A program made the position numbers and the translations under genes. Below are positions 1-8,050 of a DNA stretch of 64,000 nt, piece by piece. Position 1 is the first letter of the stretch. The number at the start of each line of letters is the position of its first letter. The notes below the pieces were generated by a model. That model did no database searches and was not told the origin of the DNA. It saw nothing but the letters and a program-made list of their open reading frames with translations. The stretch is from JAENVT01 sp963720775 (GTDB lineage: Bacteria; Actinomycetota; Acidimicrobiia; Acidimicrobiales; Ilumatobacteraceae): assembly GCA_963720775.1 (NCBI GenBank), contig CAVRGR010000002.1, positions 372,001 through 436,000 of the forward strand, written 5' to 3'.

Positions 1-318
1 GCGGTGCTCACCGAGTGCCACGATCTGGGCGTGCTCGCCGACGACGGTTCCCAGCAGGATCAGGTCGAGGCGCTGCACCGCTTGCTGACGCTCACCCCGG
101 CACGTCTCGTCGGGATCTCCGTGGCCGACGCCATCGGCGATCGCCGCACGATCAACCAACCCGGCACGATCGACGAGTACCCCAACTGGCGAGTGCCGCT
201 CACCGATGGCCACGGCCGGCCGCTGCTGCTCGAGGACATCATGGCGTCGGACCGGGCCCGATCATTGGCCGGCACGATCACCAACAGACGGCGTGGAGGT
301 TGGCCGAAGGCGATCTAG
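1..318 (+). CDS. malQ: 4-alpha-glucanotransferase, C-terminal fragment
   Basis: This is the last 106 codons of a gene that begins before the window; the frame is open from base 1. The fragment carries the C-terminal signature of GH77 amylomaltases: a D-AIGD-R stretch, the NQPGT motif and YPNWR followed by a short helical tail. MalQ transfers alpha-1,4-glucan segments between maltodextrins in the cytoplasm. The catalytic residues lie upstream and are not visible. The gene ends one base before the stop codon of the convergent phosphodiesterase gene. Confidence 0.85.
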   Translation, partial: AVLTECHDLGVLADDGSQQDQVEALHRLLTLTPARLVGISVADAIGDRRTINQPGTIDEYPNWRVPLTDGHGRPLLLEDIMASDRARSLAGTITNRRRGGWPKAI

Positions 319-319
319 A

Positions 320-1045
320 TCAGCGCGGCAACCCGACTTCGGTCATGTAGGCCTCGACCATGCGGTCGACCCAGTCGCTGTAGACGCCATCCAGTCCCAT
401 GCGCAGCCCTGCCTGAAGGATGTGCGGTTCCTGCATGTCCCAGCCGAAGGCGATGCGGTCGAAACGATGGAACAAGGCCACGGTGCCGCCCGTCCAGTCG
501 GTGTGGTGCATGTTGACGGCATCGATTCCGTGCTCGCGCAGCGTGGCGGCGCGCCGCTCAGGCCCTTCTTTGATGCGCGACAAGCGCGTCGAATCGACCA
601 GCTTCGCGCCACGATCACGAAACGGGAGGAGGCTCTCCCAGCTGGGTGCGCACAGCCAGAGACGCTCGAGCATGTTCGGGGCTGTCTCGGCGACGGTGTC
701 GAGCACCACCGGTCCGCTGGCGGAGTCCTTGAGGTCGAGCGAGAGGTGGTAGTCGGAGCCGCATCGCTCGATCAGCTCGGCCAGCGATGGGATGTGTGCG
801 GGTAGAGCCGACCGCTGCAGTTCGCCGATCGGACGGTTCTTGCCGATCGTCTTCTTCACGAGGCCGTCGTGGTCGAGGATGGCAATGCCATCGGCGGTCA
901 CCCACACGTCGCTCTCCAGGCCCGTGGCGCCCAGCTTGAGGGCCAGTTCGAAGCCCGCCAAGGTGTTCTCGGGAGCGTGGGCGCGAGCCCCGCGATGACC
1001 GAATGCGATCGGGTAGTCGAGGAGCGACGGGAGGCGTTGCTGCAC
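320..1045 (-). CDS. glycerophosphodiester phosphodiesterase family protein
   Basis: A 241-residue GDPD-type TIM barrel. The N-terminus has the HRG-PENT signature (H17, R18, E26), then an ESDVW segment (E44, D46) that supplies metal ligands, and DLKD further on. Enzymes of this family hydrolyse glycerophosphodiesters to glycerol-3-phosphate and an alcohol. No signal peptide is visible, so a cytoplasmic enzyme is likely. It is convergent with malQ and divergent from tatB, with a 59-bp gap that should hold both promoters. Exact substrate unknown. Confidence 0.88.
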   Translation of the reverse strand: MQQRLPSLLDYPIAFGHRGARAHAPENTLAGFELALKLGATGLESDVWVTADGIAILDHDGLVKKTIGKNRPIGELQRSALPAHIPSLAELIERCGSDYHLSLDLKDSASGPVVLDTVAETAPNMLERLWLCAPSWESLLPFRDRGAKLVDSTRLSRIKEGPERRAATLREHGIDAVNMHHTDWTGGTVALFHRFDRIAFGWDMQEPHILQAGLRMGLDGVYSDWVDRMVEAYMTEVGLPR

Positions 1046-1104
1046 ACCTGAATGATGCCACGATGAAGTTCTGATCGCGAGTCCACCTCGTAGACTCCCC
1101 GGCG

Positions 1105-1488
1105 ATGTTCAATCTCAGTGGCAGCGAAATCGTGTTCCTGCTGCTCATTGCGCTGATCGTGCTCGGCCCGGAGAAGCTGCCCGAGGCCGTGCGCAAGTTC
1201 GGCAAGGTGTACGCCGAGGCGAAGAAGATGTCGGCAGGTTTCCAGAGCGAACTGAAGTCGGCGCTCGACGAACCGATGCGCGAGATGCGCGAGACCGCCG
1301 AGGCATTCAAGAGCGCTGCCGGTCTGGGCTTCAACATCGACGAGCCCGAGGCATCGATCGACGCAGTCGACCAGCCGGCTGCGACCGACGCAACCACTGT
1401 GCCTGAGGCGACCAACGAGCCACCGCCGACAGTTTCCGAGTTACCGCCCAAGGTCGTCGAAGCGGTCGAGGAGACCGGGACCGAATGA
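1105..1488 (+). CDS. tatB: Sec-independent protein translocase subunit TatB (TatA/B family)
   Basis: A 127-residue protein with one N-terminal membrane helix (about residues 6-21), a LGPEKLP hinge, an amphipathic helix (about 28-60) and an acidic, Pro/Ala-rich tail. The LGPE-LP hinge and the length beyond 100 residues favour TatB over TatA. It would work with TatC at the membrane in recognising twin-arginine signal peptides. Its stop codon overlaps the tatC start (ATGA), so the two are translationally coupled. No separate TatA gene is seen in the window. Confidence 0.82.
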   Translation: MFNLSGSEIVFLLLIALIVLGPEKLPEAVRKFGKVYAEAKKMSAGFQSELKSALDEPMREMRETAEAFKSAAGLGFNIDEPEASIDAVDQPAATDATTVPEATNEPPPTVSELPPKVVEAVEETGTE

Positions 1489-2285
1489 GGCTGCCCGGAA
1501 GGCACGCCAAGCGCCCGAAGCTCGCCTCTCCAGATGATCGGATGACGCTCGTCGAGCACCTCGCCGAACTGCGCTCGCGCATCATCCGTTCGCTGCTCGC
1601 CGTCGTGATAGGCATCATCGTGATCCTCGCCGCGTACGGCCCGGTGCTGCGCTTCCTCACGAAGCCATACGTCTCGCTGTGCAAGCGGCGGGGACCCGAC
1701 TTCTGCGTCGCCAACCTGCAGTACCTCGGCCCATTGGAAGGCTTCACGACTCGGTTGTCGATTGCCACGTACGGCGGGATCATCATCGCCCTACCGGTCA
1801 TCATGTGGCAGATCTGGCGGTTCATCGTCCCTGCGCTGCACGCCAAGGAGAAGAAGTACGCGATCCCGTTCGTCCTCTCCTCGGTGCTCCTGTTCCTTCT
1901 CGGCGCGTTCGTTGCCTACTGGACGCTCGACAAGGCCATCGAGTTCCTGATCAGCTGGGCTGGGCCCGATGTCAAGGCCAACTTCCAGATCAGCAAGTAC
2001 ATCAGTCTCGTCGGCCTCATGATCGCCGCCTTCGGTCTCACGTTCGAGTTCCCCGTGCTTCTCGTGTTCCTGCAGCTGGTCGGTGTCCTCACACCGCAGA
2101 CGCTCACCAAGCAATGGCGGTACGCGACGGTCATCATCTTCGTTCTCGCCGCGGTCATCACTCCCAGCGGCGATCCCTACTCGATGATGGCGTTGGCGAT
2201 CCCGATGATGGTCTTCTACCTGGTCTCGGTGGTGATCGGCCGGATCGCCCAACGACGAAAGCGCGCCGCGGCGGCCGCCGACTGA
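1485..2285 (+). CDS. tatC: Sec-independent protein translocase subunit TatC
   Basis: A 266-residue polytopic membrane protein. It starts with the conserved MTLVEHLAELRSRI cytoplasmic helix at residues 15-28, where E19 and the LR-R region match the TatC signal-peptide binding site. Six hydrophobic segments follow, and the tail is basic. It overlaps tatB by four bases and is followed 13 bases later by helY. The order tat-tatC-helY matches mycobacteria. TatC is the receptor for twin-arginine signal peptides. Confidence 0.95.
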   Translation: MRLPGRHAKRPKLASPDDRMTLVEHLAELRSRIIRSLLAVVIGIIVILAAYGPVLRFLTKPYVSLCKRRGPDFCVANLQYLGPLEGFTTRLSIATYGGIIIALPVIMWQIWRFIVPALHAKEKKYAIPFVLSSVLLFLLGAFVAYWTLDKAIEFLISWAGPDVKANFQISKYISLVGLMIAAFGLTFEFPVLLVFLQLVGVLTPQTLTKQWRYATVIIFVLAAVITPSGDPYSMMALAIPMMVFYLVSVVIGRIAQRRKRAAAAAD

Positions 2286-2298
2286 CACGATTGGGTTC

Positions 2299-4983
2299 GT
2301 GAACGTTCGACGGGCCGAGTTGACGGCCCACTTCGACTTCCCGCTGGACGATTTTCAACTACGCGCCCTCGACGCTCTCGATGAAGGACAGTCGGTGCTC
2401 GTCGCTGCTCCGACGGGAAGCGGAAAGACGGTCGTCGCCGAGTACGCCATCGACGCCGCCGTGGCCGACGGGCATCGGGCGTTCTACACCGCACCGATCA
2501 AGGCTCTCTCGAACCAGAAGTATCACGACCTCGCTGCACGACTCGGCCCGCACAACGTCGGCCTGCTCACCGGTGACAACACGATCAACGGCGATGCGCC
2601 GGTCGTCGTGATGACCACCGAAGTGCTGCGCAACATGATCTACGCGCGCAGTCCGGCGCTGAACCACTTGGCCATCGTCGTGCTCGACGAAGTGCACTTC
2701 CTGCAAGACACGTATCGCGGTCCGGTGTGGGAAGAGGTCATCATCCACCTGCCGACGCGGGCGCGATTGGTGTGCCTGTCGGCGACGGTGAGCAACGCGG
2801 CCGAGCTTGCCGAGTGGATCTCGACGGTGCGCGGGCCCACCGCGGCGATCGTGGAGGAGCGACGGCCGGTGAAGCTCGACAACCTCTACCTCATCGGCGA
2901 CAAGACCCACGACCGCATGCATCTGCTGCCGACGCTGGTCAACGGGCGCATGAACCACGACGCCGCCAGGCTCGACGAGGAGGCGGCACACAGTGCAAAG
3001 GGCGCCAGGGCACGTCGTGGCGCGGCGCAGGCGCGGCGACGCCTGTTCACTCCATCGCGCCTCGAGGTCGTCGACCTGCTCGAGCAGCATCGAATGTTGC
3101 CGGCGATCTACTTCATCTTCAGTCGCAACCAATGCGACGAGGCTGCCAAGGCCGTGCTCGGCGCCGGCACTCGACTCACCACCGGTGCAGAGCGCGATCG
3201 CGTCCGCGAGATCGTCGACGCCAGACTCGGTGCGATCGACCCCGCGGATCTGGCGGTGCTCGGTTACAGCACGTTCCTCGCCCAGCTCGAAGCGGGGGTC
3301 GCCGCTCATCATGCCGGAATGGTGCCGCCGTTCAAGGAAGTCGTCGAGGCGTGCTTCGTCGAGGGTCTGGTGAAGGTGGTGTTCGCCACGGAGACATTGG
3401 CCGTCGGCATCAACATGCCGGCCAAGACCGTGGTGATCGAGAAGCTGAGCAAGTTCACCGGCGATCACCACGCGTTCCTGACCCCGGGCGAGTACACCCA
3501 ACTCACCGGCCGGGCTGGTCGCAGGGGGATGGACGACCTCGGTTTCGCGGTCGTGCTGTGGAGTCCCTTCGTGCCGTTCGACCAGGTCGCCGCACTCGCC
3601 AGCAGCCGTACGTTCCATCTCAACTCGGCATTCCGGCCGACCTACAACATGGCTGCAAACCTGGTGCGTTCGTACACCAGCGAACTCGCCCATCACCTCT
3701 TGAACCTTTCGTTTGCGCAGTACCAGGCCGACGGCGATGTGGTGCGCATCGAAGCCAGGCTCGGCCGGCGCCAAACCCATCTTGCTGATCTGTTGGAGCG
3801 AGCGCAGAGCCCGTACGGCGACATCGACGAGTACCGCAGGGAGATGAAGGGGACAACGAAATCTGTTCCGGGTGGTGCGGTCGGGCGCGATGACCTGGTG
3901 TCGTTGGCGTTGATGAAGTTGCGGCCCGGTGACGTGATCTATGCCGAGAAGGCACGGTACGCGGGTCGTGTAGCCGTGCTCGCCAGTGCGCACCGGAAGG
4001 GAGGTATGCGAGTGACGGGGCTGACCGCGCGTCGCGATCTCGTGATGCTCACATCGGCCGACTTCCAGGAGCCGCCGCGGGCCTTGGGCAAGATCCAGCT
4101 ACCGGTGGACTACGCCCCGAACCGTCACGACTTCCAGAAGGAGGTCGTTCATCGGCTGGAGCTGGCCACTCTCGCACCGCATTCGAGAAAGGCTCGGCAC
4201 GGAACCGCAGCGATGGCGGCGATGGCCCACCCGGTCGCGGACGATCCGGATCTCGACGAGCGGATGAAGGCCGCCGCGGAGGCCGAGCGCGTCGCTCGCG
4301 AGGTCGACGAACTGCGCACACGCGTGCGCACCCGCAGCCAGTCGGTGGCTCGCGATTTCGACCGTGTGCTTCGTGTGCTCGAGAACTGGGGCTACCTCGA
4401 CGGGTGGAGCCTCACCGAGCCCGGGAAGATCCTCGCCCGCACCTTCCACGAATGCGATCTCCTGATCGTCGAGTGCCTGCGCCAGGGCCTGCTCGATGAT
4501 CTCGAGCCGGCCGTGCTGGCCGGGCTGGTGTCGGTGTTCGTGTACGAACATCGCAGCCCCGAGCCGGCGCCGACGGCATGGTTCCCGTCGCCGACCGTTC
4601 GCAAACGCTGGCAGCGCATCGCCGAGATCAGCTATGAGCTCGAAGAGATCGAGGAAGAGGCCGGGCTCTCGGTGCACCGGCCACCCGACGCCACGTTCGT
4701 CGCTGTGGCGCACGCCTGGGCAGCAGGGGAGGGTTTCGCCGAAGTCGTCGAGGCCGAGGAGTTGTCGGGCGGCGACTTCGTTCGCACCATGAAGCAGCTC
4801 ATCGACGTGCTCCGCCAACTGGCCTTGGTCGCCCCGAAGCGCTCCACACGGCACTGTGCCGAACAGGCGGCCGACCAGTTGTTCCGGGGTGTCGTCGCCG
4901 CATCGAGCTCCGTCGAACCGATGGAGGACGAGCCGGTGGCTGTAGTGACCGACGAGCCGCACGATGACCATTCGCAAGGGTGA
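2299..4983 (+). CDS. helY: Ski2-like DEVH-box RNA helicase HelY
   Basis: An 894-residue superfamily 2 helicase of the Ski2/Mtr4 (DSHCT) class. Walker A (APTGSGKT) lies at residues 37-44 and the DEVH box at 130-133. The SAT motif (LSATVS) and the QLTGRAGRRGMD motif VI are visible further on. The C-terminal third is the helical DSHCT-like region. GTG is chosen as start because it gives the expected N-terminus and follows tatC by 13 bases. In actinobacteria helY sits directly after tatC, as here. A role in RNA turnover is the family inference; no bacterial partner is evident from the context. Confidence 0.92.
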   Translation: MNVRRAELTAHFDFPLDDFQLRALDALDEGQSVLVAAPTGSGKTVVAEYAIDAAVADGHRAFYTAPIKALSNQKYHDLAARLGPHNVGLLTGDNTINGDAPVVVMTTEVLRNMIYARSPALNHLAIVVLDEVHFLQDTYRGPVWEEVIIHLPTRARLVCLSATVSNAAELAEWISTVRGPTAAIVEERRPVKLDNLYLIGDKTHDRMHLLPTLVNGRMNHDAARLDEEAAHSAKGARARRGAAQARRRLFTPSRLEVVDLLEQHRMLPAIYFIFSRNQCDEAAKAVLGAGTRLTTGAERDRVREIVDARLGAIDPADLAVLGYSTFLAQLEAGVAAHHAGMVPPFKEVVEACFVEGLVKVVFATETLAVGINMPAKTVVIEKLSKFTGDHHAFLTPGEYTQLTGRAGRRGMDDLGFAVVLWSPFVPFDQVAALASSRTFHLNSAFRPTYNMAANLVRSYTSELAHHLLNLSFAQYQADGDVVRIEARLGRRQTHLADLLERAQSPYGDIDEYRREMKGTTKSVPGGAVGRDDLVSLALMKLRPGDVIYAEKARYAGRVAVLASAHRKGGMRVTGLTARRDLVMLTSADFQEPPRALGKIQLPVDYAPNRHDFQKEVVHRLELATLAPHSRKARHGTAAMAAMAHPVADDPDLDERMKAAAEAERVAREVDELRTRVRTRSQSVARDFDRVLRVLENWGYLDGWSLTEPGKILARTFHECDLLIVECLRQGLLDDLEPAVLAGLVSVFVYEHRSPEPAPTAWFPSPTVRKRWQRIAEISYELEEIEEEAGLSVHRPPDATFVAVAHAWAAGEGFAEVVEAEELSGGDFVRTMKQLIDVLRQLALVAPKRSTRHCAEQAADQLFRGVVAASSSVEPMEDEPVAVVTDEPHDDHSQG

Positions 4984-5572
4984 TCCGTGGGGCGAGCCGG
5001 CGGTGTGCCCACCCGCCTTGAGCGTGGTGCCGACCGATCGCGACTTACGCGAGTGGGTGATCCGGCATCGCATACGTGGCGAGGCGATCCCTGAGATCGG
5101 AGTGGCCGGGGGTGATCTCGCCAGAACCTGCGGAGGAACCGGTGCGGCTCATCCCAGTGCAGCGAAGGTGACGGTCGACGTGATGCGGCTGACGCTCGAT
5201 GACGGAGAGCCCACGTGGGGCGTCGCCCACGTCGTTGCCCGAAGGGGATGGTTCAGCGGCGAGGTCGTGTTCGTCATGAACGCGCAGTACTTCGGCCAGT
5301 ACGACGTGGCGCCGCGCTCCCATCCCAACGACGGCAGGCTCGACCTGTTGCGGGCTGACCCGGCCATGGGCTGGCGAGGGAGGCTCCAAGCGCGGCGGCG
5401 GGCACGAATCGGTATTCATCTCCCGCATCCACAGCTCTCGTCTCGTTCTGTCACCGAGGTGGATCTTCAGTTCACCCGGCCGCTGGTGATCTGGATCGAC
5501 GGTGTGCGTGCCGGCACGGCAACTCGGCTCAGGGTCACTGACGAACCCGACGCCTTGACGATGTACGTGTGA
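4964..5572 (+). CDS. diacylglycerol kinase/YegS C-terminal-domain-like protein
   Basis: A 202-residue protein that overlaps the helY 3' end by 20 bases. The central segment N-AQYFGQYDVAP followed by HPNDGRLDL resembles the C-terminal beta-sandwich domain of YegS/diacylglycerol kinases, where the aP-A-DG pattern is conserved. The part after about residue 165 (IDGVRAGTATRLRV) fits the final strand pair of that domain. The N-terminal nucleotide-binding domain with its GGDGT motif is absent. It may therefore be a lipid-binding or regulatory stand-alone domain; activity cannot be assigned. Confidence 0.6.
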   Translation: MTIRKGDPWGEPAVCPPALSVVPTDRDLREWVIRHRIRGEAIPEIGVAGGDLARTCGGTGAAHPSAAKVTVDVMRLTLDDGEPTWGVAHVVARRGWFSGEVVFVMNAQYFGQYDVAPRSHPNDGRLDLLRADPAMGWRGRLQARRRARIGIHLPHPQLSSRSVTEVDLQFTRPLVIWIDGVRAGTATRLRVTDEPDALTMYV

Positions 5573-5623
5573 TCCGGCGCGTCGGCTTTGGTCGGACTTC
5601 GCTGGATGTCGTGGCAGTGTTGT

Positions 5624-5716
5624 TGGGCGCGAATGTGGAAGTGCTGGTTCCGAGACAGCGCCCATTGAGCCTGCTTGGGCGTGGAAACGGAAGTCGCACG
5701 TCCGGAGTCGCGCCCA
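5624..5716 (-). repeat. paired 41-nt hairpin repeat, locus A (two units, 52-nt period)
   Basis: Two units of 41 nt (5624-5664 and 5676-5716) are separated by an 11-nt spacer. Each begins TGGGCG and ends CGCCCA, so the ends pair as a 7-8 bp stem; the second unit contains one G-T pair in place of G-C. On the minus strand both units contain CGG at positions 13-15 and CTTCC at 24-28, which also appear in the pair at 60221-60313. The spacer read on the minus strand contains GCAGGCT, again as at 60262-60272. The pair lies in the 224-bp gap before the MDR oxidoreductase gene. Confidence 0.7.
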
Positions 5717-5796
5717 TGCGACCGGATCGCGCCGCGGCCGGGAGCGGCCTGCGCCGGGGGTGCCCGCCGCAACACTCACGGCTAGGGTCGAGCGCC

Positions 5797-6789
5797 ATGC
5801 AGGCATGGATCCTCGACGAGTCACCCGGCGCCTACCGGTGGGGGTCGATCGACACACCGCGCTTGGCCGACGACGACGTGGCGATCCGCGTCGTGGCCAG
5901 CGCGCTCAACCACATGGACCTTTGGGTCACGCGGGGTGCGCCGAAGCCGCCCCTGCCTCATGTACCCGGTTGTGACGTTGCCGGAGTGGTCGCGGCGATC
6001 GGCTCGGCGGTCACCTCGGTACGTGTCGGCGACGAGGTTGTGATCAATCCCGGAGTCTCCCCGGTCGCTGACATCGAGGCATGGGCCAACGACAGCCCGA
6101 TGGGACCGGGCTTCATGATCTACGGCGAGCACTGCTGGGGCGGACATGCCGAGACGGCCATCGCTCCCGAGCGCAACGTTCGCCCCCGCCCCGCTTCGCG
6201 CACGTGGGAGGAGTGTGCTGCGTTTCCACTGGCGTACCTCACAGCCTTCCGCATGCTCCGCCGTGCCCGGCTGCGATCAGGCGACACCCTGCTCGTCGTG
6301 GGCATCGGGTCGGGCGTGTCGTGTGCTGCGTTGGCACTCGGCACGATGATGGGGGCGCGGGTGGAAGTCACCAGCAGGAGCGAGCAGAAACGTGCACAGG
6401 CGCTCGACATGGGTGCCGCCGCGGCTCACGACAGTGCTGCCCCGAAGTGGCCGGTCGAAGCCGATGTCGTGGTCGAGAGCGTCGGCCCGGCCACGTGGGA
6501 GCAATCAGTGCGCGCCTTGAAACCGGGCGCACGGATGGTGGTGTGCGGCAGCACGTCTGGCCCGAAGGTCGAGCTCACCTTGCCGCGATTGTTCTTCAAG
6601 CAGTTCGAGATCCTCGGTTCGACCATGGGTAGCTATGAGGAGTTCGATCAAGTCTTGGCCCTGGTCGATGGCGGGTTGCCGATCACCATCGACCGCACCT
6701 ATCCGCTCGGCGACTATCAAGATGCACTCGCCCGCCTCGAGCACGGCGAGCAGCTCGGCAAGATCGTCCTCACCCGGGAAGCGAACTGA
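5797..6789 (+). CDS. zinc-binding-type/quinone oxidoreductase (MDR superfamily)
   Basis: A 330-residue medium-chain dehydrogenase/reductase. The N-terminal GroES-like domain has the ALNHMDLWV and PHVPGCDVAGVV signatures. The Rossmann domain has VVGIGSGVSCAAL, where the glycines form the nucleotide loop, followed by TSRSEQKRAQALDMGA, which suggests a basic cofactor such as NADP(H). The frame is open from 5569, but the ATG at 5797 gives the family's normal N-terminus, and the longer version would run through the repeat pair. It is one base from the following M20 gene. Substrate unknown. Confidence 0.88.
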   Translation: MQAWILDESPGAYRWGSIDTPRLADDDVAIRVVASALNHMDLWVTRGAPKPPLPHVPGCDVAGVVAAIGSAVTSVRVGDEVVINPGVSPVADIEAWANDSPMGPGFMIYGEHCWGGHAETAIAPERNVRPRPASRTWEECAAFPLAYLTAFRMLRRARLRSGDTLLVVGIGSGVSCAALALGTMMGARVEVTSRSEQKRAQALDMGAAAAHDSAAPKWPVEADVVVESVGPATWEQSVRALKPGARMVVCGSTSGPKVELTLPRLFFKQFEILGSTMGSYEEFDQVLALVDGGLPITIDRTYPLGDYQDALARLEHGEQLGKIVLTREAN

Positions 6790-6790
6790 C

Positions 6791-7987
6791 ATGGATGTCG
6801 AAGGCCTCAAGACAATGGTGTGTGCCGAAGTCGATCGCCTTGCCGATCAGTTGTTGTACGCCAGCCACGAGATCCACGCTCATCCGGAGTTGAACTTCGA
6901 GGAGCACTTCGCTCACGATCTCCTGGTCGAGCAGCTGCAGTCCGCAGGGTTGGAGCCGACGGCGCACGCCTACGGCATCGACACTGCGTTCGAGGCGTCG
7001 ATCGGCGACAGCGGTTTCGACGTCGCCGTCCTGTGCGAGTACGACGCATTGCCTGCGATCGGTCACGCCTGCGGGCACAACGTGATCGCCACGGCGGGTC
7101 TCGGTGCCGGCCTGGCCGCTGCGGCGGTCGCCGCGCAAGCCGGCGGAACCCTGCGGATCCTGGGAACGCCGGCCGAAGAGGGTGGTGGCGGCAAGATCGA
7201 CCTGGCCAGGCGCGGCGCTTTCGAAAGGGTCGGGGCAGCGATGATGGTGCATCCGGCGGATGCCGACCTGATCGCCATGGATTGTCTCGCCCTGCAAGAG
7301 CTGCACGTGCAGTTCCACGGCAAGGCTGCCCACGCTGCCGCAGCCCCGTGGGAGGGTCGCAACGCACTCGATGCCGCCGTGCTCGGCTACATGAACGTCG
7401 CTGCGCTGCGCCAGCACATCAGACCGACCGAGCGCGTCCACGGCATCGTCACCAAGGGCGGCGACAAGGCCAACATCGTTCCGTCGGAGACGGCGATGGA
7501 GTGGATCGTGCGCTCGGCGACGATCGAATCGCTGCAACCGCTCAAGCAGCGCGTGCTCACGTCGCTGGAGAGCGCGGCCACGGCATGCGGGTGCATGGTT
7601 GATCACGAGTGGCACGACCACACGTACGCCGACATGGTCAACAACGGCCCCATGGTCGCGGCGTACGTCGGCAACGCGGCGCGAGTCGGTCGCACCGTTG
7701 TCGATCCCGCTGTGGTCGGGCGCCGCGTCGTCGGCAGCACCGACATGGGCAACATCAGCTACCTGGTGCCCTCGATCCATCCCATGATCAAGGTCGCCGC
7801 CGATGGCGTGGCCATCCACACCCTGGAATTCGCCGAGTGGGCCAAGTCGCCTGACGGTGACAAAGCGGTTCTCGATGGTGCCAAGGCAATGGCGATGACC
7901 ATCGTCGACCTGTGGACGTCGGCTGAGCTCCGGGAGGCGACCACCACGGCGTTCGCATCTCGGCCGACCTCCGTCGAGGTCTTGTAA
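6791..7987 (+). CDS. M20 family amidohydrolase (M20D type)
   Basis: A 398-residue metallo-amidohydrolase. It has the M20D metal-site signature HACGHN at about residues 94-99 and the TPAEEGGGGK segment with the catalytic and bridging glutamates at about 133-142. The dimerisation domain insert (LQELHVQFHGKAAHAAAAPWEGRNALDA) follows. Close family members cleave N-acyl amino acids or p-aminobenzoyl-glutamate. The ATG at 6791 lies one base after the oxidoreductase stop, so the two are probably cotranscribed. The frame stays open upstream inside the previous gene, which argues for the internal ATG. Confidence 0.88.
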   Translation: MDVEGLKTMVCAEVDRLADQLLYASHEIHAHPELNFEEHFAHDLLVEQLQSAGLEPTAHAYGIDTAFEASIGDSGFDVAVLCEYDALPAIGHACGHNVIATAGLGAGLAAAAVAAQAGGTLRILGTPAEEGGGGKIDLARRGAFERVGAAMMVHPADADLIAMDCLALQELHVQFHGKAAHAAAAPWEGRNALDAAVLGYMNVAALRQHIRPTERVHGIVTKGGDKANIVPSETAMEWIVRSATIESLQPLKQRVLTSLESAATACGCMVDHEWHDHTYADMVNNGPMVAAYVGNAARVGRTVVDPAVVGRRVVGSTDMGNISYLVPSIHPMIKVAADGVAIHTLEFAEWAKSPDGDKAVLDGAKAMAMTIVDLWTSAELREATTTAFASRPTSVEVL

Positions 7988-8050
7988 GCGCAGGTCAGGC
8001 CGTCGCGCAATCCGGCGACCGCACGGCGCCAGCCCGTAGGATTTGCGTTC

